Source of the DNA: CAJQPP01 sp963793465
Lineage (GTDB): Bacteria > Planctomycetota > Planctomycetia > Pirellulales > Pirellulaceae
Direction: 5' to 3'
DNA length: 64,000 nucleotides
NCBI GenBank assembly: GCA_963793465.1
Contig: CAWCAJ010000012.1
Coordinates: 62,001 to 126,000 of the forward strand
This document shows, one piece after another, positions 17,966 to 26,010 of the stretch. Positions within the stretch are counted from its first letter, which is position 1. Every line of letters begins with the position of its first letter. The notes under the pieces are model-generated. The model ran no database searches and was not told the DNA's origin. It worked only from the letters and a program-made list of their open reading frames with translations. A program made the translations under genes and the position numbers.

Positions 17966-19102
17966 ATGGCAAGACGATGCTACTACGAGATTCTGGGCGT
18001 GGAACGCAGCGCTTCAGAACGCGAAATAGCCAAGGCATATCGTCGGTTGGCGGTCCAGTTTCATCCCGACAGTAATCCGGATGACGAAGAGGCAGACTTC
18101 AAGTTCAAAGAAGCCGCTGCGGCTTACGATGTGCTGGGAGATGCCGGGAAACGATCCCGGTACGATCGCCTCGGTCATGCAGGTGTGGACGGGAACCGTT
18201 CCTTCGGGAATGCAGAAGATATCATGTCGGCCTTCTCCGAAATTTTCGGCGGCAGTGGAGGTGGTTTCTTTGGCGACCTGTTTGGAGGTGGCGGGCGGCG
18301 ACCCCGTCGCGGAGCCGACGTGCGTGCCGATGTGACGTTGACGCTGGAAGAGGCCGCCGCCGGTGTCACCAAGACCATCCATTTCAGTCGCGGCGAAGCC
18401 TGCGCGAATTGCCAAGGCAGCGGGGCGCGACCGGGAACCCAGCCTACCATGTGCACCCAATGCGGTGGCCGCGGTATCGTCTTGCAATCCAACGGCATTT
18501 TACGCGTGCAAACCACCTGCCCCTCCTGTCGCGGCAGTGGCACGATGATCGCAGATCCCTGTTTTGACTGCCGTGGTTATGGCATTCAAAAAAAGAAGGT
18601 GGAGTTGGAAGTGGCGATTCCCGCCGGCGTGGACGACGGCATGCGGGTGCGTTTGCAGGGAGAAGGAGAAGCCAATCATGCCGGCGAGGGTGCGGCAGGT
18701 GATTGTTATTGCTTTATCAAGGTGCGAAAACATAAACTTTTCCACCGCGACGGTGACAACCTGGTATTGCAGCTGCCGATTTCCTATTCCCAGGCGGCTC
18801 TGGGTTCAATGATCGAAGTACCCACTCTGGCAGGTCCCGATGAATTGACCGTTCCTGCCGGCACGCAGTCGGGTGATGTGTTCAAGATCGCCGGCCGCGG
18901 TATGCCAAATCCGCAGAATGGTCGGCAGGGCGACCTGTTGGTGCAGACCTTTATCGAAACGCCCCGTAAGTTGAGTGAACGCCAGCAAGAATTGCTGCGG
19001 GAACTTGCCGAGTTGGAACAGACACACGTGACGCCACAGCGACGGACGTTTCTGGACAAGCTGAAGGACTATTTTGCCGTTTCGGACAAGAATCAGGCCT
19101 AG
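17966..19102 (+). CDS. dnaJ: Chaperone DnaJ (Hsp40)
   Basis: 378 residues, with all type I DnaJ parts in order. The J-domain has HPD at residues 33-35, a Gly/Phe region follows at ~80-110 ('FGGSGGGFFGDLFGGGG'), then four zinc-binding CXXCXGXG repeats (CANCQGSG, CTQCGGRG, CPSCRGSG, CFDCRGYG), and finally the C-terminal substrate-binding domains. It delivers unfolded proteins to DnaK and stimulates its ATPase. Its neighbours are groEL2 upstream and grpE 7 bp downstream; dnaK itself is not in the window. Confidence 0.97.
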   Translation: MARRCYYEILGVERSASEREIAKAYRRLAVQFHPDSNPDDEEADFKFKEAAAAYDVLGDAGKRSRYDRLGHAGVDGNRSFGNAEDIMSAFSEIFGGSGGGFFGDLFGGGGRRPRRGADVRADVTLTLEEAAAGVTKTIHFSRGEACANCQGSGARPGTQPTMCTQCGGRGIVLQSNGILRVQTTCPSCRGSGTMIADPCFDCRGYGIQKKKVELEVAIPAGVDDGMRVRLQGEGEANHAGEGAAGDCYCFIKVRKHKLFHRDGDNLVLQLPISYSQAALGSMIEVPTLAGPDELTVPAGTQSGDVFKIAGRGMPNPQNGRQGDLLVQTFIETPRKLSERQQELLRELAELEQTHVTPQRRTFLDKLKDYFAVSDKNQA

Positions 19103-19109
19103 GGAAACA

Positions 19110-19697
19110 ATGAACAACGAGAATCGCGAACTGGAAGTGGAACATTCTGAAGCCGAGCCGGTGTCTCAAGAATCAGATACCCACGATCGCACCATCGATG
19201 CTGGACCGCAGGCGGCCACCCAGGCGGAGACCAACGACTCGATCGAGGTGCTGCAGGAGAAATTGGCGGAAGCTGAAAAACGGGCCCTGTTGTATCAGGC
19301 AGACCTGGAGAATTTCCGCCGTCGCAAGTCCAGGGAGACTCAGGATGCCCTGAAATATGCTTCCCTGCCCTTAATCAATGGCCTGCTGCAAGTGCTCGAT
19401 AACCTGGATCGGGCTCTGGAATCGTCAGCCCAGGAGTCCGCCGATTCTTCGCTGCGTGAAGGGGTCGAACTGGTTCGCACCCAGTTGCTGTCCACGTTGG
19501 AGGGACATGGATGTCAACAGGTTGTGGCGTTGGGAAAGGTCTTTGACCCCAACCTTCATGAGGCCATTCAGATGCAACCCGATCCCCATCCGGCGAATAC
19601 GGTGATCATGGAATTGCAGCCAGGTTTCCTGTTGTTCGATCGGGTGGTGCGACCCGCCAAAGTGATCATTTCCACTGGCCCGGCGGGGGCCTCCTGA
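19110..19697 (+). CDS. grpE: Nucleotide exchange factor GrpE
   Basis: 195 residues. An acidic disordered N-terminus is followed by a long coiled coil ('EKLAEAEKRALLYQADLENF', then 'RRRKSRETQDA', the GrpE signature region) and the beta-wing domain ('GKVFDPNLHEAIQMQPDPH'). It releases ADP from DnaK. The ATG at 19110, 7 bp after the dnaJ stop, is preferred over an upstream in-frame codon inside dnaJ. The tight spacing indicates one transcript. Confidence 0.93.
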   Translation: MNNENRELEVEHSEAEPVSQESDTHDRTIDAGPQAATQAETNDSIEVLQEKLAEAEKRALLYQADLENFRRRKSRETQDALKYASLPLINGLLQVLDNLDRALESSAQESADSSLREGVELVRTQLLSTLEGHGCQQVVALGKVFDPNLHEAIQMQPDPHPANTVIMELQPGFLLFDRVVRPAKVIISTGPAGAS

Positions 19698-19829
19698 ACC
19701 GTTGCCAGGAGCCGTCGGAGATTTGATACAAGCTTGCTGCAAGTTTGAATCGGTTCCGGGGACGGCCTGCGGTGCGGTGGCGATGTCGTTGGAAACAGGA
19801 TTTGAAACACCCCGGAGGTAAATCGAGTT

Positions 19830-20213
19830 ATGCCCACCTACGAATACGAATGTGACGCCTGCGGGCATCAGATGGAGCTTTTTCAACGCATCAGCGAGGA
19901 TCCCATCAAGAAATGTCCGTCCTGCAAAAAAAGCAAACTTCGCCGACTGTTTGGAACCGGGGCCGCCATCGTTTTCAAGGGCAGCGGGTTCTACGAAACC
20001 GACTACCGATCGGACTCCTATAAGAAAGGGGCTGAAAAGGCCAATGAATCCGGCGGTGAAGGCAAGGCCGCAGAGAAGTCCGACGCCAAGTCCGCATCCG
20101 CCGAATCAACGTCCAGTTCCTCGAGTGACTCAAAAGCCGCGGAGTCCAAGACCACAGGGTCCAAACCGGGAAAAAAAACCGACTCGTCCAGCAACAACAA
20201 GAAAAAGAACTAG
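19830..20213 (+). CDS. FmdB-type zinc-ribbon protein
   Basis: 127 residues. The first ~50 are the CxxC zinc ribbon of the FmdB/YgjD-associated regulatory family ('MPTYEYECDACGHQMELFQR', cysteines 8 and 11, then 29 and 32). The rest is a low-complexity Ser/Lys/Ala tail ending 'NNKKKN', which is probably disordered. It lies 132 bp after grpE on the same strand with 'CGGAGG' before the ATG. The role of the family is poorly defined. Confidence 0.88.
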   Translation: MPTYEYECDACGHQMELFQRISEDPIKKCPSCKKSKLRRLFGTGAAIVFKGSGFYETDYRSDSYKKGAEKANESGGEGKAAEKSDAKSASAESTSSSSSDSKAAESKTTGSKPGKKTDSSSNNKKKN

Positions 20214-20430
20214 GCTGCCGTTTTTTTCAGGCAACCGGTTGTGTCGGATCAGGAGCTGGCAACACTCAATCGTCGGATTGCATTCCCGGCCCCGCCTGCC
20301 AAGTGACGGATCGACCAGCCTTACGGCGGATAACAGCGGCTGGCTGCTGCTACCCGGGAACTTGATTCGCTGAAAACTGGCTCGAAATTCGCTGTACCCT
20401 TCGGCATCGCAAATCCAGAAAGTGCCAGAA

Positions 20431-21873
20431 ATGGATCTGTTCACAATCGCCGCCATTGTGGTCACGTTGTCCGCCGTCTTTGGTTATATCAACGCCCGGT
20501 TTCTAAAACTGCCCAATACGGTGGGCATGATGGTGGTGGCGATAGGCTTTACCATCGCATTGTTCGCCACTGCCTGGATCAATGATTCACTGCTGCATTC
20601 GGCCCAGAAGTTGATATCTTCCATCGACTTCCAGACCGTGCTGCTGGAAATCATGTTGGGTTTCCTGTTGTTTGCCGGTGCCATGCACACCAACTTCCAG
20701 CAGTTGAAAGCTCAACGCTGGCCGGTGATCATGTTCGCCACCGTGGGTGTTCTGACCTCAACTTTTTTGGTGGCAACCTTCATCTACTTTCTGCTTCCCT
20801 GGCTGGGACTTGAAATCCCCTACATCCAGTGTTTGTTGTTTGGTGCCTTGATATCACCCACGGATCCGATTGCCGTTTTGGGGATCCTGAAAAAGAGTGG
20901 TGTCCCCAAGAAACTGGAGACCAAAATTGTCGGAGAATCCCTGTTCAACGATGGCGTCGGCGTGGTCGTTTTCATGACGCTGCTTTCCATCGCCAGCAAC
21001 GGGGTTCATCCCTCCCCGGAATCAGCAGCAGCAGACAGCGTGCAATCTGCAAGTCAGGCCGACTCGCAAAGTACGGAAACGCCTTCTGCGGAAACCCCAG
21101 CGGGTCCTGCAACCCCTGCCCAATCGCAACTGGCAGCCGAAACCACCGCCACCGGTCACTCCGTTGGTCATTCCACCGATACGACGGTGATGGGTGTGGT
21201 GCAGCTGTTTTTGGTGGAGGTTTTGGGAGGCATCTTGTGGGGGTTGATACTGGGTTACGTCACCTTTCGACTGATGAAGTCGATCGATGATTACGAAATC
21301 GAGGTGCTGATCACGCTCGCCTGCGTGGTGGGTGGGTATGCGTTTGCCTTGTACTTTCACCTCTCCGGCCCCCTGGCGGTGGTCGTGGCCGGGTTGTTCG
21401 TCGGCCACGACAAAACACGCGATCGCGCGATGAGCGTTCAAACGGCTTCCTACGTGGACCGGTTTTGGGAATTGATGGATATCATGATGAATGCGATTCT
21501 GTTTGTCCTGATCGGCCTGGAGTTGTTGATAATCAGTTTTCAATCGGAGTTCCTGCAGGCCGGCGTGATCGCCATCGCGGTCGTGTTGCTATGCCGTTAC
21601 CTTTCCCTGTTGATCCCGGTGGCCCTGTTTCGACGCAAACTGGAATTCGTGCCTCACACGCTGACGATCCTTACCTGGGGGGGCCTGCGCGGGGGGATTT
21701 CCATTGCCTTGGCATTGGGGTTGCCGCCTGACATGAACCGGGAGCTGTTTCTGACGGTCACCTACGTGGTCGTGGTGTTTTCAATCGTGGTACAGGCCCT
21801 GACGGTAGGACCCATGGCTCGCAAGTTGATTGGATCCGAGAGTCCCGTGGCAGCCGGCGAGTTGGCCACCTGA
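20431..21873 (+). CDS. CPA1-type Na+/H+ (monovalent cation:proton) antiporter
   Basis: 480 residues with about 12 membrane helices. 'GALISPTDPIAVLGILKKSG' and 'GESLFNDGVGVVVF' carry the ion-binding residues of the NhaP/NHE branch, and 'LTWGGLRGGISIALALGLP' is the conserved C-terminal helix. A ~55-residue Ser/Thr/Pro/Ala-rich insertion (~190-245) interrupts the transporter on a loop, which is not typical of bacterial NhaP. It likely exports Na+ for pH and salt homeostasis at the inner membrane. ATG at 20431; a GTG three codons earlier (20422) is equally possible. Confidence 0.9.
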   Translation: MDLFTIAAIVVTLSAVFGYINARFLKLPNTVGMMVVAIGFTIALFATAWINDSLLHSAQKLISSIDFQTVLLEIMLGFLLFAGAMHTNFQQLKAQRWPVIMFATVGVLTSTFLVATFIYFLLPWLGLEIPYIQCLLFGALISPTDPIAVLGILKKSGVPKKLETKIVGESLFNDGVGVVVFMTLLSIASNGVHPSPESAAADSVQSASQADSQSTETPSAETPAGPATPAQSQLAAETTATGHSVGHSTDTTVMGVVQLFLVEVLGGILWGLILGYVTFRLMKSIDDYEIEVLITLACVVGGYAFALYFHLSGPLAVVVAGLFVGHDKTRDRAMSVQTASYVDRFWELMDIMMNAILFVLIGLELLIISFQSEFLQAGVIAIAVVLLCRYLSLLIPVALFRRKLEFVPHTLTILTWGGLRGGISIALALGLPPDMNRELFLTVTYVVVVFSIVVQALTVGPMARKLIGSESPVAAGELAT

Positions 21874-21877
21874 TGCC

Positions 21878-21911
21878 TGGCGAGAATTGACTTTTGGCGA
21901 GAATTGACTTT
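21878..21911. repeat. 17-bp tandem duplication
   Basis: Two exact copies of TGGCGAGAATTGACTTT, starting 5 bp after the antiporter stop and running up to the interspersed repeat copy at 21922. Confidence 0.85.
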
Positions 21912-21921
21912 TGGACCATGT

Positions 21922-22014
21922 GTCAGATCTGAATTGAAAGGACCGCTCTGGATTCGGCAACGACACTGCTGGGCAAGCCCGCTGTGGCACCCGTCAGATC
22001 GGCCAGGCCAGACC
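21922..22014 (-). repeat. Interspersed ~95-bp repeat, copy B
   Basis: Its reverse complement aligns nearly end to end with 47432-47527: 'GATCTGACGGGTGCCAC', 'GCAGCAGTG(G/T)CGTTGC'-like core and 'TTTCAATTCAGATCTGAC' are shared. This pair (A and B) is the best preserved. Confidence 0.85.
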
Positions 22015-22252
22015 ACTCGACCATGATCAACCAGCGGTTTTGGCCGGGTTCGGACCGACCCGACCTGGGGGAGTGCTACCGACCATGGCAGCTGCCTTCG
22101 CAGGTGGTTTCCTTGGTATCCGGCGTCACGATCCCTGCCTTTTTTGAACATTCGCAGGCCCAACCTCACTTGACCTGCCAGAGTCCGGAATTGATAACGG
22201 AGTCTTCTTGGTGAACTTTAAATGACTCCATTCGCCTGTCCGTGGAAATAGC
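22015..22252. other. Remainder of the antiporter-PQQ gap
   Basis: With the two repeats before it, this completes a 379-bp gap. Nothing recognisable is seen except that the promoter of the following PQQ-propeller gene should lie here. Confidence 0.5.
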
Positions 22253-23551
22253 ATGAAGCCCAATCTCAAATGCCTTGGAATCTTTTTGTTGGTCGCAGGC
22301 GTCGGAATCCTGCAGGCCCAGGAAAACTGGCCCCAATGGCGTGGCCAGGGACTGGACAATATCAGCACGGCCAAGGATCTGCCCGTGGAATTCCGGCCGG
22401 AAAAGAACCTGGTTTGGAAACGGGAAATGCCTGGCCCCGGGGGATCCAGCCCCGTGGTGTGGGACGATCGCGTGTTCGTGACATCGGTGGTCGAGAAAGA
22501 CGACAGTCTGGAATTGTTGTGTCTGGATCGAATGGGTGATTTGATCTGGGCGCGGACCCTGCGAGGTGAGAATCGGAATCTGCGTATGGACCAGGCCAAC
22601 TCGGCCAGCGCCTCGCCATGCACGGATGGCACCCACGTTTGGGCCACGACCGCAGCCGGTTTCCTGCAGTGTTTCGATTGGCAGGGCCAGGAAGTCTGGT
22701 CGGTCGACTTGCAGGACCGATATGGCGAATTCGATATCCAATTCGGCATGTCATCCACCCCGATTTTGCACGAGGGAGTCTTGTATCTGCAGCTGATTCA
22801 CGGCAGCATGCGGGATCGCAACACGACCAGCGAAGGGACGGTGGCTGCCATTGAAGCCGGCAGCGGCAATGAGATCTGGACACAGACCCGAAAAACCGAC
22901 GGGCATTCAGAGAACAAGCATTCTTATGCCTCCCCTACCCTGGTCCAGGATGGGGACCGGGAATTTCTGGTTACTCACGGTGGTGACTATGTGATGGGGC
23001 ATTCCCTGAAGGATGGCTCAGAGCTTTGGCGATGCGGTGGCCTGAACCCGCCGGGCCCGGACTACAATCCTTATCTGAGGTTCGTGGCTTCTCCGGTTTT
23101 TTCTGACGGCAAACTGATTGTACCTTCCGCCAAAAATGGACCCGTGATCTGCCTTAAAACGGATCTTTCGGGGGATGTGACTGATGACGCCGACGCCTTG
23201 CAATGGCGAATTCAGCAGGGGACTCCCGACGTGGCCACGCCAGTCATGCACGGGGGACTGGTATTCCTGGCACGAGAGAACGGTGTGATGCTTTGTTTGC
23301 GTGCGGAAACGGGCGAAAAGGTCTATGAAAAACGCCTGTTTGCCGACAAGCATCGCAGCACACCAGTCGTGGCGGAAGACCGCATCTATCTCGTCAGCCG
23401 ACAGGGAAACGTACTGGTGATTTCGGCGGATGAAGAAGGACGCCTGCTGTCGGAGAGTGAATTGGGGGAAGAGGCCAAGTCTTCACCGGCGATTGTCAAT
23501 GGACGGGTCTATGTCCGCACCAATCAAGCCCTGTATTGCTTTGGCAGTTAG
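22253..23551 (+). CDS. Secreted PQQ-like beta-propeller protein
   Basis: 432 residues with a signal peptide (basic start, hydrophobic 'LGIFLLVAGVGILQA', cleavage near 22-23). The mature start 'ENWPQWRGQGLDN' is the typical opening of planctomycete PQQ-repeat proteins. Repeated blades follow with 'SSPVVWDDRVFVTS', 'SSTPILHEGVLYL', 'ATPVMHGGLVFLAR' and 'SSPAIVNGRVYVR'. No dehydrogenase catalytic residues were identified, so a binding or scaffold role outside the cytoplasm is more likely than alcohol dehydrogenase activity. A related propeller gene lies on the minus strand at 24533-25852. Confidence 0.85.
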   Translation: MKPNLKCLGIFLLVAGVGILQAQENWPQWRGQGLDNISTAKDLPVEFRPEKNLVWKREMPGPGGSSPVVWDDRVFVTSVVEKDDSLELLCLDRMGDLIWARTLRGENRNLRMDQANSASASPCTDGTHVWATTAAGFLQCFDWQGQEVWSVDLQDRYGEFDIQFGMSSTPILHEGVLYLQLIHGSMRDRNTTSEGTVAAIEAGSGNEIWTQTRKTDGHSENKHSYASPTLVQDGDREFLVTHGGDYVMGHSLKDGSELWRCGGLNPPGPDYNPYLRFVASPVFSDGKLIVPSAKNGPVICLKTDLSGDVTDDADALQWRIQQGTPDVATPVMHGGLVFLARENGVMLCLRAETGEKVYEKRLFADKHRSTPVVAEDRIYLVSRQGNVLVISADEEGRLLSESELGEEAKSSPAIVNGRVYVRTNQALYCFGS

Positions 23552-23596
23552 CCGCAGCGGTGCTCCAGGAAACGATCACTGCGAAGGCGGTTTGAA

Positions 23597-24466
23597 GTGA
23601 GCGACATCAACCTGCGGGTGGGGGGCGTCCCCGAGCATTTCAATTTGCCCTGGCATCTGGCCTGCGAAGGAAATCAGTTTCAGATAGCAGGTGCGAATGT
23701 CTCGTTCCGCGAGTATGGAGGAGGCACCGGTCAATTGGCGGATGCTTTGCAGCGAAATCAGCTGGACATGGCGATTTTGCTTTTTGAAGGGGCCGTGAGG
23801 AGGATTCTCAATGGCGACGCCTTCCGGATGGTCAAGTTGTATACGGATTCCCCATTGATCTGGGGCATTCATGTCGCAGCCGATAGTGACATTCGGCGGA
23901 TCGAGGATTGTCGGAATAAACGCTTCGCAATCAGCCGTCATGGATCCGGTTCCCATCTGATTGCGATTGTTGATGCAGCGGAGCGTGGTTGGCCAACCGA
24001 TTCCATGGAATTTGTGGAGGTCGATAATTTGGCGGGTGCCCGACGCTCACTGGCCAACGGCAATGCGGATGTGTTCCTGTGGGAACGGTACATGACCAAG
24101 CCTTTGGTCGACGACGGGGAATTTCGTCGGGTGGGGGAGCGGATCGTACCTTGGCCGGCGTTTGTGATCGTGGCCCGCAACCCCTTGCTGGCCGCACATG
24201 AAACGGCAATTCACGAGGTTTTGCTCCAGGTCTCAATGACTTGCCAGCGATTGAAGCAGGACCCGGCCGCGGCGCAGGTTCTGGCGTCCCGCTACGATCT
24301 CCTGCCTCAAGATGCCCAACGCTGGCTGGATCGTACGGAGTGGAACTCGGATTTTCGGTTTCCGCGAGAATCTGCGGAAAAGATCGTGGAGTACTTGCAA
24401 ATGCTCGAATTGTTGAATCGAGAACCAATGCCCCTGAACGACTTATGGCACCAGTTGGGCGATTAG
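23597..24466 (+). CDS. Orphan periplasmic-binding-fold protein without signal peptide
   Basis: 289 residues from a GTG at 23597 with 'GAAGGCGG' upstream. The fold pattern is that of NMT1/THI5-like or SsuA-like solute-binding proteins: 'VPEHFNLPWHLACEGNQF', then 'LADALQRNQLDMAILLFEGA', 'RFAISRHGSGSH' and 'ANGNADVFLWERYMTKPLV'. It has no signal peptide or lipobox and no permease or ATPase gene nearby. It may therefore act in the cytoplasm as a ligand sensor or enzyme-like protein. It lies 45 bp after the PQQ-propeller gene and may share its transcript. Confidence 0.8.
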   Translation: MSDINLRVGGVPEHFNLPWHLACEGNQFQIAGANVSFREYGGGTGQLADALQRNQLDMAILLFEGAVRRILNGDAFRMVKLYTDSPLIWGIHVAADSDIRRIEDCRNKRFAISRHGSGSHLIAIVDAAERGWPTDSMEFVEVDNLAGARRSLANGNADVFLWERYMTKPLVDDGEFRRVGERIVPWPAFVIVARNPLLAAHETAIHEVLLQVSMTCQRLKQDPAAAQVLASRYDLLPQDAQRWLDRTEWNSDFRFPRESAEKIVEYLQMLELLNREPMPLNDLWHQLGD

Positions 24467-24532
24467 TGAGGGGATAGTGCCAGTCGCAGGGACATGGAGC
24501 TCGTCGCACGGTTCTGCAGGAAAAGTCATCGC

Positions 24533-25852
24533 CTACTTGGCCAGCGAGTAACACACGATCTCCTTGTCATTTCGTGCAAAGACACATCGATTGGCGAAGG
24601 CCGGGTGGCTCCATACGACGTCCCGGTTTCCGGTTTGGCTGGTTGGCTCCAACATGCGGAAGCGCCCGGTTTCCCGATAGCCGCCGGTTGACAGGGCTGC
24701 CAGCACCAATTCGCCCTGTTCGGTCGCGATAAAGTACTGGTCGTTGTTCTTTACCAAAAAACCGGTGGTGGAGTTGGCGGGGCGATTGTTGGTGGCGACC
24801 GCCCAGGATTCCCAGATCTTCTCGCCCGTTTGCAGTTCAAAACACCGCAACTGTCCCTGCTCGTCCACGCCATAAATGTGGCCGTCGACGAGCAAAGGGG
24901 GGTTGTGATCGGGATGCGGCCCCTTACCTCGCCACACCTCTTCGGCGGTCGGCGCGTCGCTTCCGAGTTTGATCAGGATCGAAGTGCCCTGCAGCGCAGT
25001 GGCAAACAGGTAGTCACCATGTTTCACAGGAGCAATGATCGACATCTTGTAAGCCGGCTCCATGTTGAAAGACCAATAAACCTCCCCGCTCTCGGGATTC
25101 AGGCTGTTCAGCGATTCTGGATGCCAAATCAATAACTGCTTGACGCCACCGGCTTCAATCATCGTGGGAGGGCAATATCCGATTTCGTCGGCTGACAACG
25201 CGCGCCATTTCTCCGCGCCCGTTCTTTTGTCCAGGGCCACGACCGTGCTTCCCTGGCCACCAGCCAGGCAAAACAGCGCGTCACCGTCGACCAACGTATG
25301 AGCAGCATAGCCCCACATGGGTGCCATTTCCACGTCATAGTCCTGCTTCAAATCGCGTTGCCAAACCAGGTCCCCCGATTCGGCCTTGAGACACACCAGT
25401 CGACCTTCGGCACCCAAATGGTAGACCCGACCCTCATTGATTGTCGGCGTGGCGCGGGGACCAGCGGCATAGCTGAAATTGTATTGGCAAGGATAACTGT
25501 GTCGCCAAAGCAACTCGCCCGTCTGGGCATCCAGGCAATTGACCCGTTCCAGTCCTTGCAATTCACTGCGTTTGCCGGGGTTGGGCGTGGCGTCACCGGC
25601 CTCCCGAAGGTAGTCCGTAACAAACACGCGACCCTCTGCCACCGCGGGTCCGGCATAGCCACCTGCGATTTCGGCCTTCCACAACAACTTGGGCCCCTCG
25701 GCCGGAAAACTTTCCAGGATTCCAGTTTCGTTCCAGGTACCGTCCCGGTGCTCCCCCTGCCATTGTGGCCAATCCTGTGCCGGCAGTTTGGCAATCAAAA
25801 CGAACGCAATCGCAAGGCTGACGAAAATCTGGGTCGGTCTCGGGCAAGGCAT
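24533..25852 (-). CDS. Secreted PQQ-like beta-propeller protein 2
   Basis: 439 residues with a signal peptide ('IFVSLAIAFVLIAKLPAQ') and mature start 'DWPQWQGEHRDGTW', close to that of the propeller at 22253. Blades are marked by 'AGPAVAEGRVFVTDYL', 'ATPTINEGRVYHLG', 'HTLVDGDALFCLAG' and 'HPAFANRCVFARNDKEIVCY'. Start at 25852 is preferred because GGGAG lies 9 nt upstream; an ATG at 25882 is possible. It converges with the orphan binding-protein gene. Function beyond an extracytoplasmic propeller is unknown. Confidence 0.85.
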   Translation of the reverse strand: MPCPRPTQIFVSLAIAFVLIAKLPAQDWPQWQGEHRDGTWNETGILESFPAEGPKLLWKAEIAGGYAGPAVAEGRVFVTDYLREAGDATPNPGKRSELQGLERVNCLDAQTGELLWRHSYPCQYNFSYAAGPRATPTINEGRVYHLGAEGRLVCLKAESGDLVWQRDLKQDYDVEMAPMWGYAAHTLVDGDALFCLAGGQGSTVVALDKRTGAEKWRALSADEIGYCPPTMIEAGGVKQLLIWHPESLNSLNPESGEVYWSFNMEPAYKMSIIAPVKHGDYLFATALQGTSILIKLGSDAPTAEEVWRGKGPHPDHNPPLLVDGHIYGVDEQGQLRCFELQTGEKIWESWAVATNNRPANSTTGFLVKNNDQYFIATEQGELVLAALSTGGYRETGRFRMLEPTSQTGNRDVVWSHPAFANRCVFARNDKEIVCYSLAK

Positions 25853-26010
25853 GACGGCAAACTCCCGGTTTGGGCTGAACATGGAACTTCAAGTCAAAAG
25901 TCTGGCGGATCGCAACCTAAACTGCAACCCAAACAGCGTGACCCAGCTATGTTCTTTTGAAAGCTGTCGGACATCCGTCGCCAGGCTGCAGTTCCGACTG
26001 GGAGGCGGCG

